This document shows positions 1 through 8,000 of a stretch of DNA of 26,699 bases, one piece after another (within the stretch, counting starts at the first letter, position 1; every line of letters starts with the position of its first letter). A program made the translations under genes and the position numbers. Source of the DNA: Acidaminobacter sp. (GTDB lineage Bacteria; Bacillota_A; Clostridia; Peptostreptococcales; Acidaminobacteraceae); NCBI GenBank assembly GCA_009881125.1, contig WXFH01000034.1, positions 1-26,699 on the forward strand, given 5' to 3'. The notes beneath the pieces were generated by a model. It did not search any database. It was not told the DNA's origin and worked only from the letters and a program-made list of their open reading frames with translations.

Positions 1-122
1 GTACTATTATAACATATGGTTATGTTGTAACAAAGTAATTTGAAGGCTTACAATTTAATTCATAACTATACATAAGGCACCGCTAACCCACGACTGAAGT
101 CACGGGTGTGCGCGGTTTTTTA
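1..122 (-). mobile_element. Probable left end of an IS200/IS605-family (tnpB-type) element, continuing beyond the window
   Basis: Read on the minus strand, the truncated M6 peptidase gene runs up to TTGAT (127-123), and a foreign-looking segment starts directly after it. This segment holds an imperfect hairpin (79-116; outer arms ACCGC/GCGGT, inner arms ACCC/GGGT and GAC/GTC), an AT-rich stretch and a leftward promoter. Insertion 3' of TTGAT without target duplication, with a subterminal hairpin, is the known behaviour of ISDra2-like IS200/IS605 elements, and TTGAT is also the ISDra2 TnpB motif. No transposase is visible because the window ends here. On the plus strand the hairpin is followed by six T, so it could instead be only a terminator. 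Confidence 0.45.
6..33 (-). promoter_or_regulatory. Leftward sigma-A-type promoter
   Basis: On the minus strand TTGTTA (33-28) is followed after 16 bases by a perfect TATAAT (11-6). It points out of the window. If the segment is an IS200/IS605 left end, it would drive the element's transposase or tnpB gene. Confidence 0.4.
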
Positions 123-938
123 ATCAAAACCTATTAAGTTATATCGAGCGTACCAGCTATGGCTCCAAATAGTTGTAGGTGCCCCGCCGCCTTCTTCGCC
201 ATAACCAGCATGGACAGACTGGAAGGTATCAATATAACCATCAGGTTCATCAAAATTGCCATTCCCATTGTAGTCATAGCGGTCCCAAACATCAAACTGA
301 CTTAAATAGGCATTGATCTCAGCAGGTGTCTTCCCTGCTGCAATCTGAGATGCATACCAGCTGTTGACGCTGTCTTCAAGGAAGTACCAAACATTGGAAT
401 CAGGATTATCATCATAATCCACAAGATTACCAGGCACTTCCACCCAATCCGTCACATCCCCATGCACCGTGTAACGGTTGGAAGACTGCTCAATGTAATA
501 GTTGCGCATGGAATTCGCGCCTTTGGCATCATCGAATAATAGGTCCATGTAATAGTCCCGGCTAAAGTCAGGAACCCAAATCGTTGTGTTGTCAACCGCT
601 CTGTCCGGTTCAGGCATTGAGTTATGCGCTAAATCCGCAAACTCCCCAAGCACAGTCCAAATAGCCCCTTCTCCTTCGCGGGCCAGTTCAACAAATTGCC
701 CTTTGGCGACTTCGACTGTATTGCCAGCATCCTTGCCACTTAATTTTGCTTCTAAAGCCTTACCCTTCAACTCCAATTGCTCAGTGGTGAGTGGATCTGG
801 CTTATTGTCCATTTTGGGTGCTTCTTCGACACCCTCCTCAACATTACCGTCCCGATCGTTCACAGCATAGCCTGCAGGCATCATCCCCCAAACGAGGATG
901 GCCATCAGCAACAATAGCCCAACTTTTTTCAAACACAT
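120..938 (-). pseudogene. Truncated immune inhibitor A-type M6 metalloprotease (N-terminal part only)
   Basis: The reading frame encodes 272 residues of a secreted M6 peptidase. The start at 938 is set by GGAGGT seven bases upstream; in-frame codons further up lack a site. Residues 1-25 form a signal peptide (MCLKKVGLLLLMAILVWG and onward to an AGYA-type cleavage site). The propeptide and the start of the catalytic domain follow, with family motifs such as DYYMDLLF, DGYIDTFQSVHAGYGEEGGG and, at the very end, IWSHSW. In family members the zinc site HEFGHDLG follows some tens of residues after IWSHxW. Here the frame stops before it, and the stop codon is made from the first bases after TTGAT. 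It therefore lacks the catalytic site and is almost certainly inactive. The rest of the gene may lie beyond the putative insertion, outside the window. Confidence 0.8.
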
Positions 939-1063
939 TTTCAAGACCTCCAAATTGTATACAGGTTGCATTGCCAACATCTCTTAACCTTACATAATCT
1001 AGAATAAACCTCAACATCAAGCACACTTACATGGCCACCCCCTTTTTTAGCAGTATTTTCCCC

Positions 1064-1141
1064 AATAAAAAAACCGACCTAATTTCTTGGTCGGTTACGC
1101 TTTTGGCTCCTGTGGGGAAACGCGTCCATATGGTCCTCACA
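1064..1141 (-). ncRNA. Structured leader or small RNA, copy A, ending in an intrinsic terminator
   Basis: On the minus strand an 8-bp stem (1141-1134 with 1118-1111, one mismatch) encloses a 15-base loop containing TATGGACGC. It is followed by GGAGCC (1110-1105), AGCGTAACCGACC (1101-1089) and a terminator stem AACCGACC/GGTCGGTT (1096-1089 with 1079-1072) ending in seven T. A weak -10 (TATAAA, 1165-1160) lies upstream. The same layout recurs at 24101-24214 with a different stem sequence but a conserved loop. It sits 126 bases before the M6 peptidase start in the same orientation, so it may be a 5' leader or a free small RNA. I do not recognise a known riboswitch class. The rest of the 473-base gap 939-1411 holds only this element and the promoter at 1307-1335. 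Confidence 0.5.
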
Positions 1142-1306
1142 TTCATCACTTCCGCTACATTTATACCCATTTTTTAAAAACTTATTTGCAAGCCATTTCA
1201 ATTCCCCAGTCCTTCGATCAATTTCTTGATGCCTGATCCGACTCATAGTCCCCACTTGCCCTTCAATCTCCCAACTCTCTCCCAAATATGCTATCCTTAA
1301 GTATGA

Positions 1307-1335
1307 TGAAACTTTTCACCCTATTCACACGTCTA
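1307..1335 (+). promoter_or_regulatory. ECF sigma-type promoter of the glucosaminidase gene
   Basis: TGAAAC (1307-1312), followed by TTTT, is separated by exactly 17 bases from CGTCTA (1330-1335). This is the classic -35/-10 pair of SigV/SigW-like extracytoplasmic sigma factors. The gene begins 76 bases downstream. A near-identical pair (TGAAAC-N17-GGTCTA) precedes the ECF sigma gene at 15176. Confidence 0.65.
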
Positions 1336-1411
1336 AAATTAAAGCATTTTCTGCCGATGGTCTCATTAATCGCCGCATCACCCATCAACCAATATTGGGG
1401 GAATTCACACC

Positions 1412-3580
1412 ATGATCTTTAAACTTGATTCATCACCAAAACTGCTCCTCTTCGCAGCAAAAAACAAAAAAATCAAAGCCGCCCTGCTCACCACCTTTTT
1501 GGCCGCGTCCTTCGGCCTCCTGACTTCAACCTTTGCCGCCCCAGCCACCACCCCACCAGTCAACCTCATCATCGACGGCCAGACCATCACCGCAGAACCA
1601 GCGCCTATGATCAAAAACGACCGCACTGTCGTTCCTCTTCGCGTCGTTTCCGAAACCCTGGGCGCCGAGGTCACCTGGAACGCGGCCGACCGCTCCGTTT
1701 TGATTGAAAAAGGCACCAGAACCATCCTCCTCAGAATCGACCGCAGCCTCGTGGACTACACCATCGACGGCCTTAAGCAGTACCAGTTCAGCGACGTACA
1801 GCCCTTCATCCATCAGGACCGGACCTTTGTGCCCCTGCGCCTGATCAGCAACGCTTTGGGCGTGGGCATTTCCTGGGAGGGCGAGACCCGAACCGTACGT
1901 GTGGATTCTTCGACGAGCGCAGTGATCGAGCCTTTCTTCGACATCAAACTCACCTCGATCAAGCCTAACGCCCTCATCCCCGGCACCACCACCCTTCAGT
2001 CGGCCTTTACGGCCGCGCCCCCAGCGAATGCCGCCAAGATCAAATACCTCCTGGTGGATCCTTCAACCGGTAAGGGTTTGGTGATTGCCCAAGGCAGCGA
2101 TTTGTCCGGTTCCTACACCTGGAATCCTAAAATGAGAGACCAGGGCGCAAAAGTCCTCACCGCAGCCCTTTATTCTGAAAGTGGCCAGTTCCTCGGCGGC
2201 GATGCAGTTCCCGTAACCATAAGTATCAGTCCTGCTGTGGCCTTGATGGTCACCGGCGTTGAGGCCGGCCAACCCGCGACGGGCACGGTCAACCTGAGCG
2301 CACGCCTCAACTTTGGCGCAGCTTACGTGAAGTATGAGATCGTTCATCTCGCTACAGGGAAAACCCTCGCCACAGACGTCCAAGATCCGCTGGGCACTTA
2401 CGCGTGGACCCCAACTGTAGAATATAACGGCGACGTGGCTCTGAAGGTCACCGCCTATGATCAGAAACATCAAGCCTATCCGGGACAAACCGTGACCCTC
2501 GCGGTGAATGTGCCACGGCGCCTCGCCCTGGGCGGCGTCAAGGCCGGGCAGACCATCAGCAAACCGGTCTCCCTCATAGCCGTTCGAAATTTTGATGCTC
2601 AGGCGACCGAATATATCCTTCGTGATCCCGTCACTCAGAAAGAAGAGTACCTGGCTCAAATCCCTTACGGCGCTCACGTCTGGTTCCCTGGACCGGCTTA
2701 CTCAGGCAGCAAGGAGCTTCTGGTCCGTGTCAAGGACATGACTGGTGAGTGGTATACCAGCGATCCCGTGGCAGTTGTGCTCAGCGGCTCCAACCGGCTG
2801 CTCCTTCGAGGCGCAGGACCGGATCAGGTCATCACCACCGCTGTCCCTGCCAAGCTCAGCGCCCTGAGCAATTTTGAACTCTCCGGGATTCGCTACATCC
2901 TAACCCGGACATCGACGGGCAAACAAAAAATTGTCGCGTCCCTCCAAGGCAGCGCGACTGAATTCACCTATACCCCGGTCCCTGGCGATGATGGCCAGTA
3001 CAAGCTCAAAGCCGTGGCCACGACAACTAACGGCCAAATTGTTGAAACCGAGGAAGTTGCTGTCATGGTCTACACGGGCAAGATCTATGGACCGCAGCCC
3101 ATTATTGAAAAAAGCAAATTCCTCAGTATGGCCTCCAATCTGGCGGTGTACGATTTCCGCCAGTCCGGCATGTCCGCCGCCCTGCAAGCCGCTCAGGCGA
3201 TCCTCGAGACCGGATGGGGCCAGAGCGTCCCCGTCGACAAATACACCGGCCGCCTTTCCTCCAACCTCTTTGGCATCAAGGGCAGCGGTCCTGCCGGCTC
3301 CGTCACCTCCAACACCTGGGAAGAATACAACGGCGTTGCCTTTAGAGTGGATGCGAAATTCAGAGCTTACTACAGCGCCAACGAAAGCTGGGCGGACCAC
3401 AAGAAATTCTTGCTGACCGGTGCCCGCTACGAAACCTTCCGCACCGTGATGTTCGACAGCAGCCTCGGGGCATGGGCGTTGAAGCGTGCCGGTTATGCCA
3501 CCGACTCGAAATATCCCATCAAATTGATGGATTTAATTGAAACCCATCAGCTCTACAAGCTGGACGAAATCGATTTGTAA
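1412..3580 (+). CDS. Secreted surface protein: copper-amine-oxidase-N domains, Ig-like repeats and C-terminal glucosaminidase
   Basis: This 722-residue exported protein probably trims peptidoglycan. An N-terminal basic region and hydrophobic segment (about 20-42, ending TFA) form the signal peptide. Residues about 50-166 carry the copper-amine-oxidase N-terminal fold common on Firmicute surface proteins, shown by the twin motifs DRTVVPLRVVSETLGA and DRTFVPLRLISNALGV. Four degenerate repeats of about 95 residues (about 170-560, each with a YxLxxxxTGK-like core and a YxWxP-like edge) look like beta-sandwich spacers. The C-terminus (about 570-722) is a FlgJ/AcmA-type glucosaminidase with AAQAILETGWG, where Glu599 is the likely catalytic acid, and SNLFGIKG. 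The gene stands alone between an ECF-type promoter and a strong terminator. Only a GGGGG stretch ten bases upstream supports the start. Confidence 0.85.
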   Translation: MIFKLDSSPKLLLFAAKNKKIKAALLTTFLAASFGLLTSTFAAPATTPPVNLIIDGQTITAEPAPMIKNDRTVVPLRVVSETLGAEVTWNAADRSVLIEKGTRTILLRIDRSLVDYTIDGLKQYQFSDVQPFIHQDRTFVPLRLISNALGVGISWEGETRTVRVDSSTSAVIEPFFDIKLTSIKPNALIPGTTTLQSAFTAAPPANAAKIKYLLVDPSTGKGLVIAQGSDLSGSYTWNPKMRDQGAKVLTAALYSESGQFLGGDAVPVTISISPAVALMVTGVEAGQPATGTVNLSARLNFGAAYVKYEIVHLATGKTLATDVQDPLGTYAWTPTVEYNGDVALKVTAYDQKHQAYPGQTVTLAVNVPRRLALGGVKAGQTISKPVSLIAVRNFDAQATEYILRDPVTQKEEYLAQIPYGAHVWFPGPAYSGSKELLVRVKDMTGEWYTSDPVAVVLSGSNRLLLRGAGPDQVITTAVPAKLSALSNFELSGIRYILTRTSTGKQKIVASLQGSATEFTYTPVPGDDGQYKLKAVATTTNGQIVETEEVAVMVYTGKIYGPQPIIEKSKFLSMASNLAVYDFRQSGMSAALQAAQAILETGWGQSVPVDKYTGRLSSNLFGIKGSGPAGSVTSNTWEEYNGVAFRVDAKFRAYYSANESWADHKKFLLTGARYETFRTVMFDSSLGAWALKRAGYATDSKYPIKLMDLIETHQLYKLDEIDL

Positions 3581-3586
3581 GACGAA

Positions 3587-3627
3587 AAGAAGTGAGATCA
3601 TCGCTCCCGATGACCTCACTTCTTTCA
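3587..3627 (+). terminator. Intrinsic terminator of the glucosaminidase gene
   Basis: GAAGTGAG (3589-3596) pairs with CTCACTTC (3615-3622). The stem is extended inward by TCATCG/CGATGA around a small loop and is followed by a T-rich run. It lies nine bases after the stop codon. Confidence 0.85.
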
Positions 3628-3635
3628 TTTCAAAT

Positions 3636-3750
3636 GAAACTGGGTGTCTGACACCCAGTTTCTTTCCAAAAGAAACTTGGTGTCAGACACCCAGTTTCTT
3701 TCCAAAAGAAACTCGGTGTCAGCGGCTTAAGCCTATCAACCCCCAGTTTC
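3636..3750. repeat. REP-like palindrome cluster: two short copies and one long copy
   Basis: Three head-to-tail units lie between convergent genes. Units 3636-3662 and 3672-3698 are near-perfect palindromes of the form GAAACT-GGGTGTCTGACACCC-AGTTTC. Unit 3708-3750 has the same arms but carries the inserted inner palindrome AGCGGC-N4-GCCTAT in its centre. Units are joined by TTTCCAAAA. As RNA each unit is a stable hairpin followed by U-rich sequence, so the cluster could also stop transcription from both sides, including from the peroxidase gene ending at 3775. The same family occurs at five more places in this window. Confidence 0.85.
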
Positions 3751-3774
3751 CTTCCGCTTTCTAACTGCGACCAC

Positions 3775-4332
3775 TTACACCGCCGCTTCTTCACTGTATT
3801 GAAGCAAAGCCTCAATGTCGCCTTCAATCTCCTCCGGCTTCACTGTCGGTGAATAACGCTTGACCACGAGTCCGTCCTGATTCACCAGGAATTTCGTGAA
3901 GTTCCACTTGATGCTGCTGCCAAGCACTGCCTGGTTTATTGATTTCAGCTTGCCCAGGAAGCCTTCGCTCTCTTTATTCTCTGCGTCCGATGGTTTCTGA
4001 GCCTTCAAGTACTTATAAAGCGGATCCGCGTTCTCGCCATTGACATCGATTTTTCCAAAAGTTTTAAAAGTTGTGCCAAAATTGAGCTGGCAGAAGCTGA
4101 CGATCTCTTCATTCGTTCCAGGCGCTTGATTCAGGAACTGATTGGACGGGAAGTCCAGAATTTCAAAGCCACTGTCCGCATATTTCTCATAAAGGGACTG
4201 AAGGCCGTCATACTGCGGTGTAAGCCCGCAAGCCGTGGCAGTATTAACGATCAGAAGCACCTTGCCTTTATAGTCATTAAGTAAAACATCCTTATTCTCT
4301 GCATCTTTGACGATAAATTCATGTACTGACAT
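3775..4332 (-). CDS. Glutathione peroxidase-family thiol peroxidase
   Basis: This 185-residue protein reduces hydrogen peroxide or organic hydroperoxides, in bacteria usually with thioredoxin. The family hallmarks are present: NTATACGLTPQY with peroxidatic Cys35, then FPSNQF and KWNFTKF, which supply the Gln, Trp and Asn of the catalytic tetrad. The usual FPCNQF Cys is Ser here. Length and end points are normal for the family. The start at 4332 (MSVHEF) was preferred over an upstream codon because homology begins there, GGATGG lies nine bases before it, and the longer version would begin inside the promoter. It is divergent from ohrR. Its promoter -10 coincides with an OhrR-type box, so it is probably de-repressed by organic peroxides. 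Confidence 0.9.
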   Translation of the reverse strand: MSVHEFIVKDAENKDVLLNDYKGKVLLIVNTATACGLTPQYDGLQSLYEKYADSGFEILDFPSNQFLNQAPGTNEEIVSFCQLNFGTTFKTFGKIDVNGENADPLYKYLKAQKPSDAENKESEGFLGKLKSINQAVLGSSIKWNFTKFLVNQDGLVVKRYSPTVKPEEIEGDIEALLQYSEEAAV

Positions 4333-4404
4333 AGTGAGCACCATCCATTCCTTATATTGTGTGTTGACTCTGGTTGTTTTGAGGAGCAGCTTATTTATAT
4401 TTGA

Positions 4405-4442
4405 TACAATTGTATTGTACACAATATATATGACGTCGTCAA
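4405..4442 (-). promoter_or_regulatory. Peroxidase-gene promoter overlapped by an OhrR-type operator
   Basis: On the minus strand TTGACG (4442-4437) and TACAAT (4419-4414) are 17 bases apart. The -10 is the first half of an inverted repeat, TACAATACAATTGTA (4419-4405), that closely matches the OhrR box of Bacillus. A repressor bound there would block RNA polymerase. Confidence 0.75.
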
Positions 4443-4450
4443 CCCTTTTA

Positions 4451-4488
4451 TTGACTTTCTAATAAATATTTCATACAATTTAATTGTA
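4451..4488 (+). promoter_or_regulatory. ohrR promoter overlapped by a perfect OhrR operator
   Basis: TTGACT (4451-4456) and TACAAT (4474-4479) are 17 bases apart. The -10 begins the palindrome TACAATTTAATTGTA (4474-4488), the consensus OhrR box. The arrangement mirrors that of the divergent peroxidase promoter and predicts autoregulation. Confidence 0.8.
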
Positions 4489-4520
4489 CAATAGATAAAT
4501 CGACAGGAGGTCATACTACC

Positions 4521-4958
4521 ATGACAACCAATGACGATCTGTTAAAGCTCGACAATCAGCTTTGTTTCGCGCTCTATGTTGCTTCCAAGGAAATCATCCG
4601 CCTATACAAGCCCCTGCTGGATCCCCTTGGTCTGACCTATACGGGCTACATTGTCATGCTTGTCCTCTGGGAGAAAGACCAAATCACCATCAAAGAACTG
4701 GGTGAGCGCCTTTCCCTGGACACCGGCACCTTAACCCCGCTTCTTAAAAAAATGGAGGCCGATGGTCTCCTTTCCCGACGCCGCAGCCCACTGGACGAAC
4801 GCCAGGTCTACATCTGGCTGACCGCAAAAGGCAAGCAGCTTAAAAACCCGGCGCTGGAGGTACCCAAGCAGATGATCTGCGCCTTGCCATCAGATCTGGA
4901 ATCCACCGGCAACCTGCTCGTCGATCTGCATCGTCTGATTGGCGCAATAAAAAAGTGA
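4521..4958 (+). CDS. ohrR: Organic hydroperoxide-sensing MarR-family repressor OhrR
   Basis: This 145-residue winged-helix regulator represses genes for organic peroxide detoxification until its sensor cysteine is oxidised. Cys15 lies in the family signature LDNQLCFALYVASKE, at the same residue number as in Bacillus OhrR. The DNA-binding helix and wing (about 55-95) include LGERLSLDTGTLTPLLKKME and the DxR wing motif in SPLDERQVYI. A second cysteine, Cys120, lies 105 residues after the first, the same spacing as the two reactive cysteines (22 and 127) of Xanthomonas OhrR, so a two-Cys mechanism is possible. AGGAGGT lies nine bases before the ATG. The usual target gene ohr is absent; the divergent glutathione peroxidase is the likely target. 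Confidence 0.92.
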   Translation: MTTNDDLLKLDNQLCFALYVASKEIIRLYKPLLDPLGLTYTGYIVMLVLWEKDQITIKELGERLSLDTGTLTPLLKKMEADGLLSRRRSPLDERQVYIWLTAKGKQLKNPALEVPKQMICALPSDLESTGNLLVDLHRLIGAIKK

Positions 4959-4987
4959 ATTTAACGCAGTAAACTGTTGAAAACAAT

Positions 4988-5034
4988 TTGAAAGCGGGGT
5001 CAGCGGCCTTTGGCCTATTGCCCACCTTCTTCCA
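4988..5034. repeat. Degenerate long-form REP-like element
   Basis: GTCAGCGGCC-TTT-GGCCTATTG, the core of the long palindrome form, lies between arms resembling GAAAGC-GGG and CCACC-TTCTTCC. The outer arms no longer pair well. It lies between convergent ohrR and RND genes, just before their shared terminator. Confidence 0.6.
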
Positions 5035-5083
5035 CAAAAAAAGATCAAGCAGGCGCCAAAAGGCATCTGCTTGATCTTTTTTT
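5035..5083. terminator. Bidirectional intrinsic terminator
   Basis: AGATCAAGCAG (5042-5052) pairs perfectly with CTGCTTGATCT (5067-5077). The stem has an A-run before it and a T-run after it, so it can terminate both ohrR on the plus strand and the efflux operon on the minus strand. It abuts the RND stop codon. Confidence 0.9.
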
Positions 5084-8000
5084 AGTGGCTCAATTCTTTC
5101 TTCTTAAACTTATCCTTGAGCTTCACAGCCAAATCATCAAACAACGTATAGGTCACCGGCACGACCAGCAAAGTCAGCATGGTTGACAGCGACAGACCGA
5201 AGATTATAACCGTCGCCAGAGGCGCCTGCATCTCGCCGCCTTCGCCTAATCCAAGGGACATAGGAATCATGGCCAGGACCGTGGTCAGTGTCGTCATCAG
5301 GATTGGTCTGAGACGGGTTGGACCGGCTTTGATAATTGCCTCATTGCGCTCGTGGCCGTTGTGCCTCAGCATATTGATATAGTCGATCAAGATGATCGCA
5401 TTGTTGACGACTATACCCGACAACATAATAATCCCAATAAACGCAGGGACATTAAAGGTCCTCCCTGTAAGCGCGAGTCCAATTGCTGCCCCCGAAAATG
5501 CCAGCGGCACTGAGAACATGATGATGAACGGCTGAATCAGGGATTCAAACTGCGCCGCCATGACCATGTAAATCAATAGCAGCGACAGAATCAGCGCCAG
5601 CACCAGAGATGAAAACGCATCCACGATCTGCTGATACTGTCCGCCAATAGTCAAATCATACCCTTCCGGCAAAACGAGCTCGTCCAGATAAATCTGGAGC
5701 TCATCTGTCGCGCTGCCGACATCTCGGTCAAAGAGTTCTGAGCTCACCGTCACATAGCGCACCTGATTTTTCCGGGCAATACTGACCGGGCCTTCATCAA
5801 TCTGAATGTCAATCAAATCACCCAGTCTCATGACCGAACCGGTCGGTGCCGTGAATTTCAAATCCTGTAGATGTTCAAAGGTTGAAGACTTGTCCTCGGG
5901 CAGCTGGACGCGGACGTCGATCTCGTCGCCCTCCACTCTATAGCGCGTCGCCACTTGTCCCTGGAGCGCGCTCCGTATGGCAGAGGCCACCTGGATGTTG
6001 GTGATGCCGTACTGTGACGCCTTTTCCTTGTTAACGAAGATTTGGGCTTCGGGGCGACCATCGGCAATACTCGAACTGATTTGTCTGGTTCCTTCCACGC
6101 GCTGTATCTTTTCCTCAACCTCTGCGGCAATCTGCCCCAGCTGCTCAAAATCAAAACCCGAGATCTCGACGGAAATTGCATCGCCGCCCATACCGGATGC
6201 GCCGCCACCCATCATCATAGTGACCTCGGTGACGTCAATTTTGGCGCCCGGGATCAGCTTAACCTGATTTCGGATCGCTTCGACGACCTCAGCAGTGCTC
6301 AGCCGCCTGTCCCCCTTTGACACCAGCGTCGCGCTGATAGAAGCGACGTGGGAATCGGTCGAGGCAGACATCATCATGCTGTCGCCCCCGCCAATAGTCG
6401 TAAACACCTTCTCAACCTCCGGCGTTGCCGCCAGCAGACTTTCCACCTGAGAAGCGACCAGATTTGTCTCCTCAAGCTGGGTACCCTGAGGCAGCTCAAT
6501 ACTGACCGTGAACTGACCCTGATCCGTTGCCGGAATAAATTCAACGCCAATCACTGGAACAGCAAATACAGAAGTCACCAATATGACAAGGGCAATCATC
6601 ACCGTCAGCTTTCGACGCTTCAGCGCCCCCACCAGGACGCGCTGATAATAGGCATCTACTCTGTCGAAGAATCTGCCCCAACCATCAAAGACGGCATCCA
6701 GGAAGGTCTTCTTTGGCTTGTCCGTTTTGGCCATGGCCAGCATTTTTGAGCTGAGCATAGGCACGACCGTCAAAGCCACCGCCAGTGAGGCCAGCAGTGA
6801 AAACGTCACTGTCAGCGCCATTTCCTTAAAGATCTGGGCTGCTATACCCTCCGTAAAAATAATGGGGAGAAAGACCACCACTGTGGTCAGCGTCGAGGCC
6901 GTAATGGCGCCGCCCACCTCTTTGGCGCCCTTGATAGCCGCGTGGAACCGCCCCTCTCCCTGCTGCCGGTGCCTGAAAATATTCTCCAGAACGACTATAG
7001 AGTTGTCGACCATCATGCCGACCCCCAGCGCCAGACCACCCATGGAAATCAGGTTGAGGGTCGTGTCCGCCAAGTACATCAAAATAAATGTCGTAATGAT
7101 CGACACCGGAATAGCGATGCCTATGATCAGAGTCGTCCTGAGGTTTCTCAGAAAGATAAACAGGATCAAAACCGCGAGGCTCGCGCCCATGACTGCGTTC
7201 GTCGACACGTTGCTGATGGCCAGTTCGACAAACTGCCCCTGGTCAAAGACCAGCTGGATGTCGACCTCCGGATTGTCCTTCTTGATCTGCTCGATCTCTT
7301 CCTTGACCAGATTGACCACCGCGACCGTATTTGCCGTCGTTTGCTTCTGGATCGAGACGCCAACACTATTCTCTTCGTTCATCCGGGTGAGGGTGGCCTG
7401 GTTCTTCAGCCCATCGTTGACTTCCGCCAGGTCATAAAGATAAACGACTCCGCCCGATGGCAGCGCTATCGGCATATCCTTGATCTCTGAAACGGACGAA
7501 AACTCGCCCATGCTCTTCACAATGAGATTCTTGCTGCCATATTCCACACTGCCGCCAGGAAGATTGATGTTCTCCGACTGCAGTACGGAGACGATTTGAT
7601 TGAAGCTGATCCCATAGCCCGTGAGTTTGTCCGGATCCAGCACCACCTGAATTTCCCGCTCGACGCCGCCGGTGACGTTGACCGAACCCACGCCGTCCAG
7701 GCGCTCCAGGCGCATTTTCACCACGTCTTCTACATATTGCTTGAGTTCAATGTCGTCCTGAGTGGATGAAAATACGCCTATCTGAACAACCGGCAGCATG
7801 TTGGGATCCATCTTGAGGACCATAGGATTATTGGTGCCCTCCGGCAGGAAACCTCTGATCAGGTCTATTTTTTCCCTCATCTGCAGCGTGGCGAAGTCCA
7901 TGTCGGTGCCATCATTAAACTCCACAATAACCACGGAGCTGCCCTCTGAGGTCTGGGACTGGATGCTCTTCATGTTGTTGACCGAGCCCAGAGCATTTTC

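Noticed and set aside
1079..1285. A 68-codon minus-strand frame with a cysteine-rich middle and RNRP end
   Set aside because: Its end overlaps structured RNA copy A, and the stem there covaries as RNA. The matching frame at copy B is broken by a stop codon upstream. No ribosome-binding site was seen.
3537..3827. Small frames on both strands with repeated TPSFF-type peptides
   Set aside because: They are translations of the REP-like palindromes, not genes.
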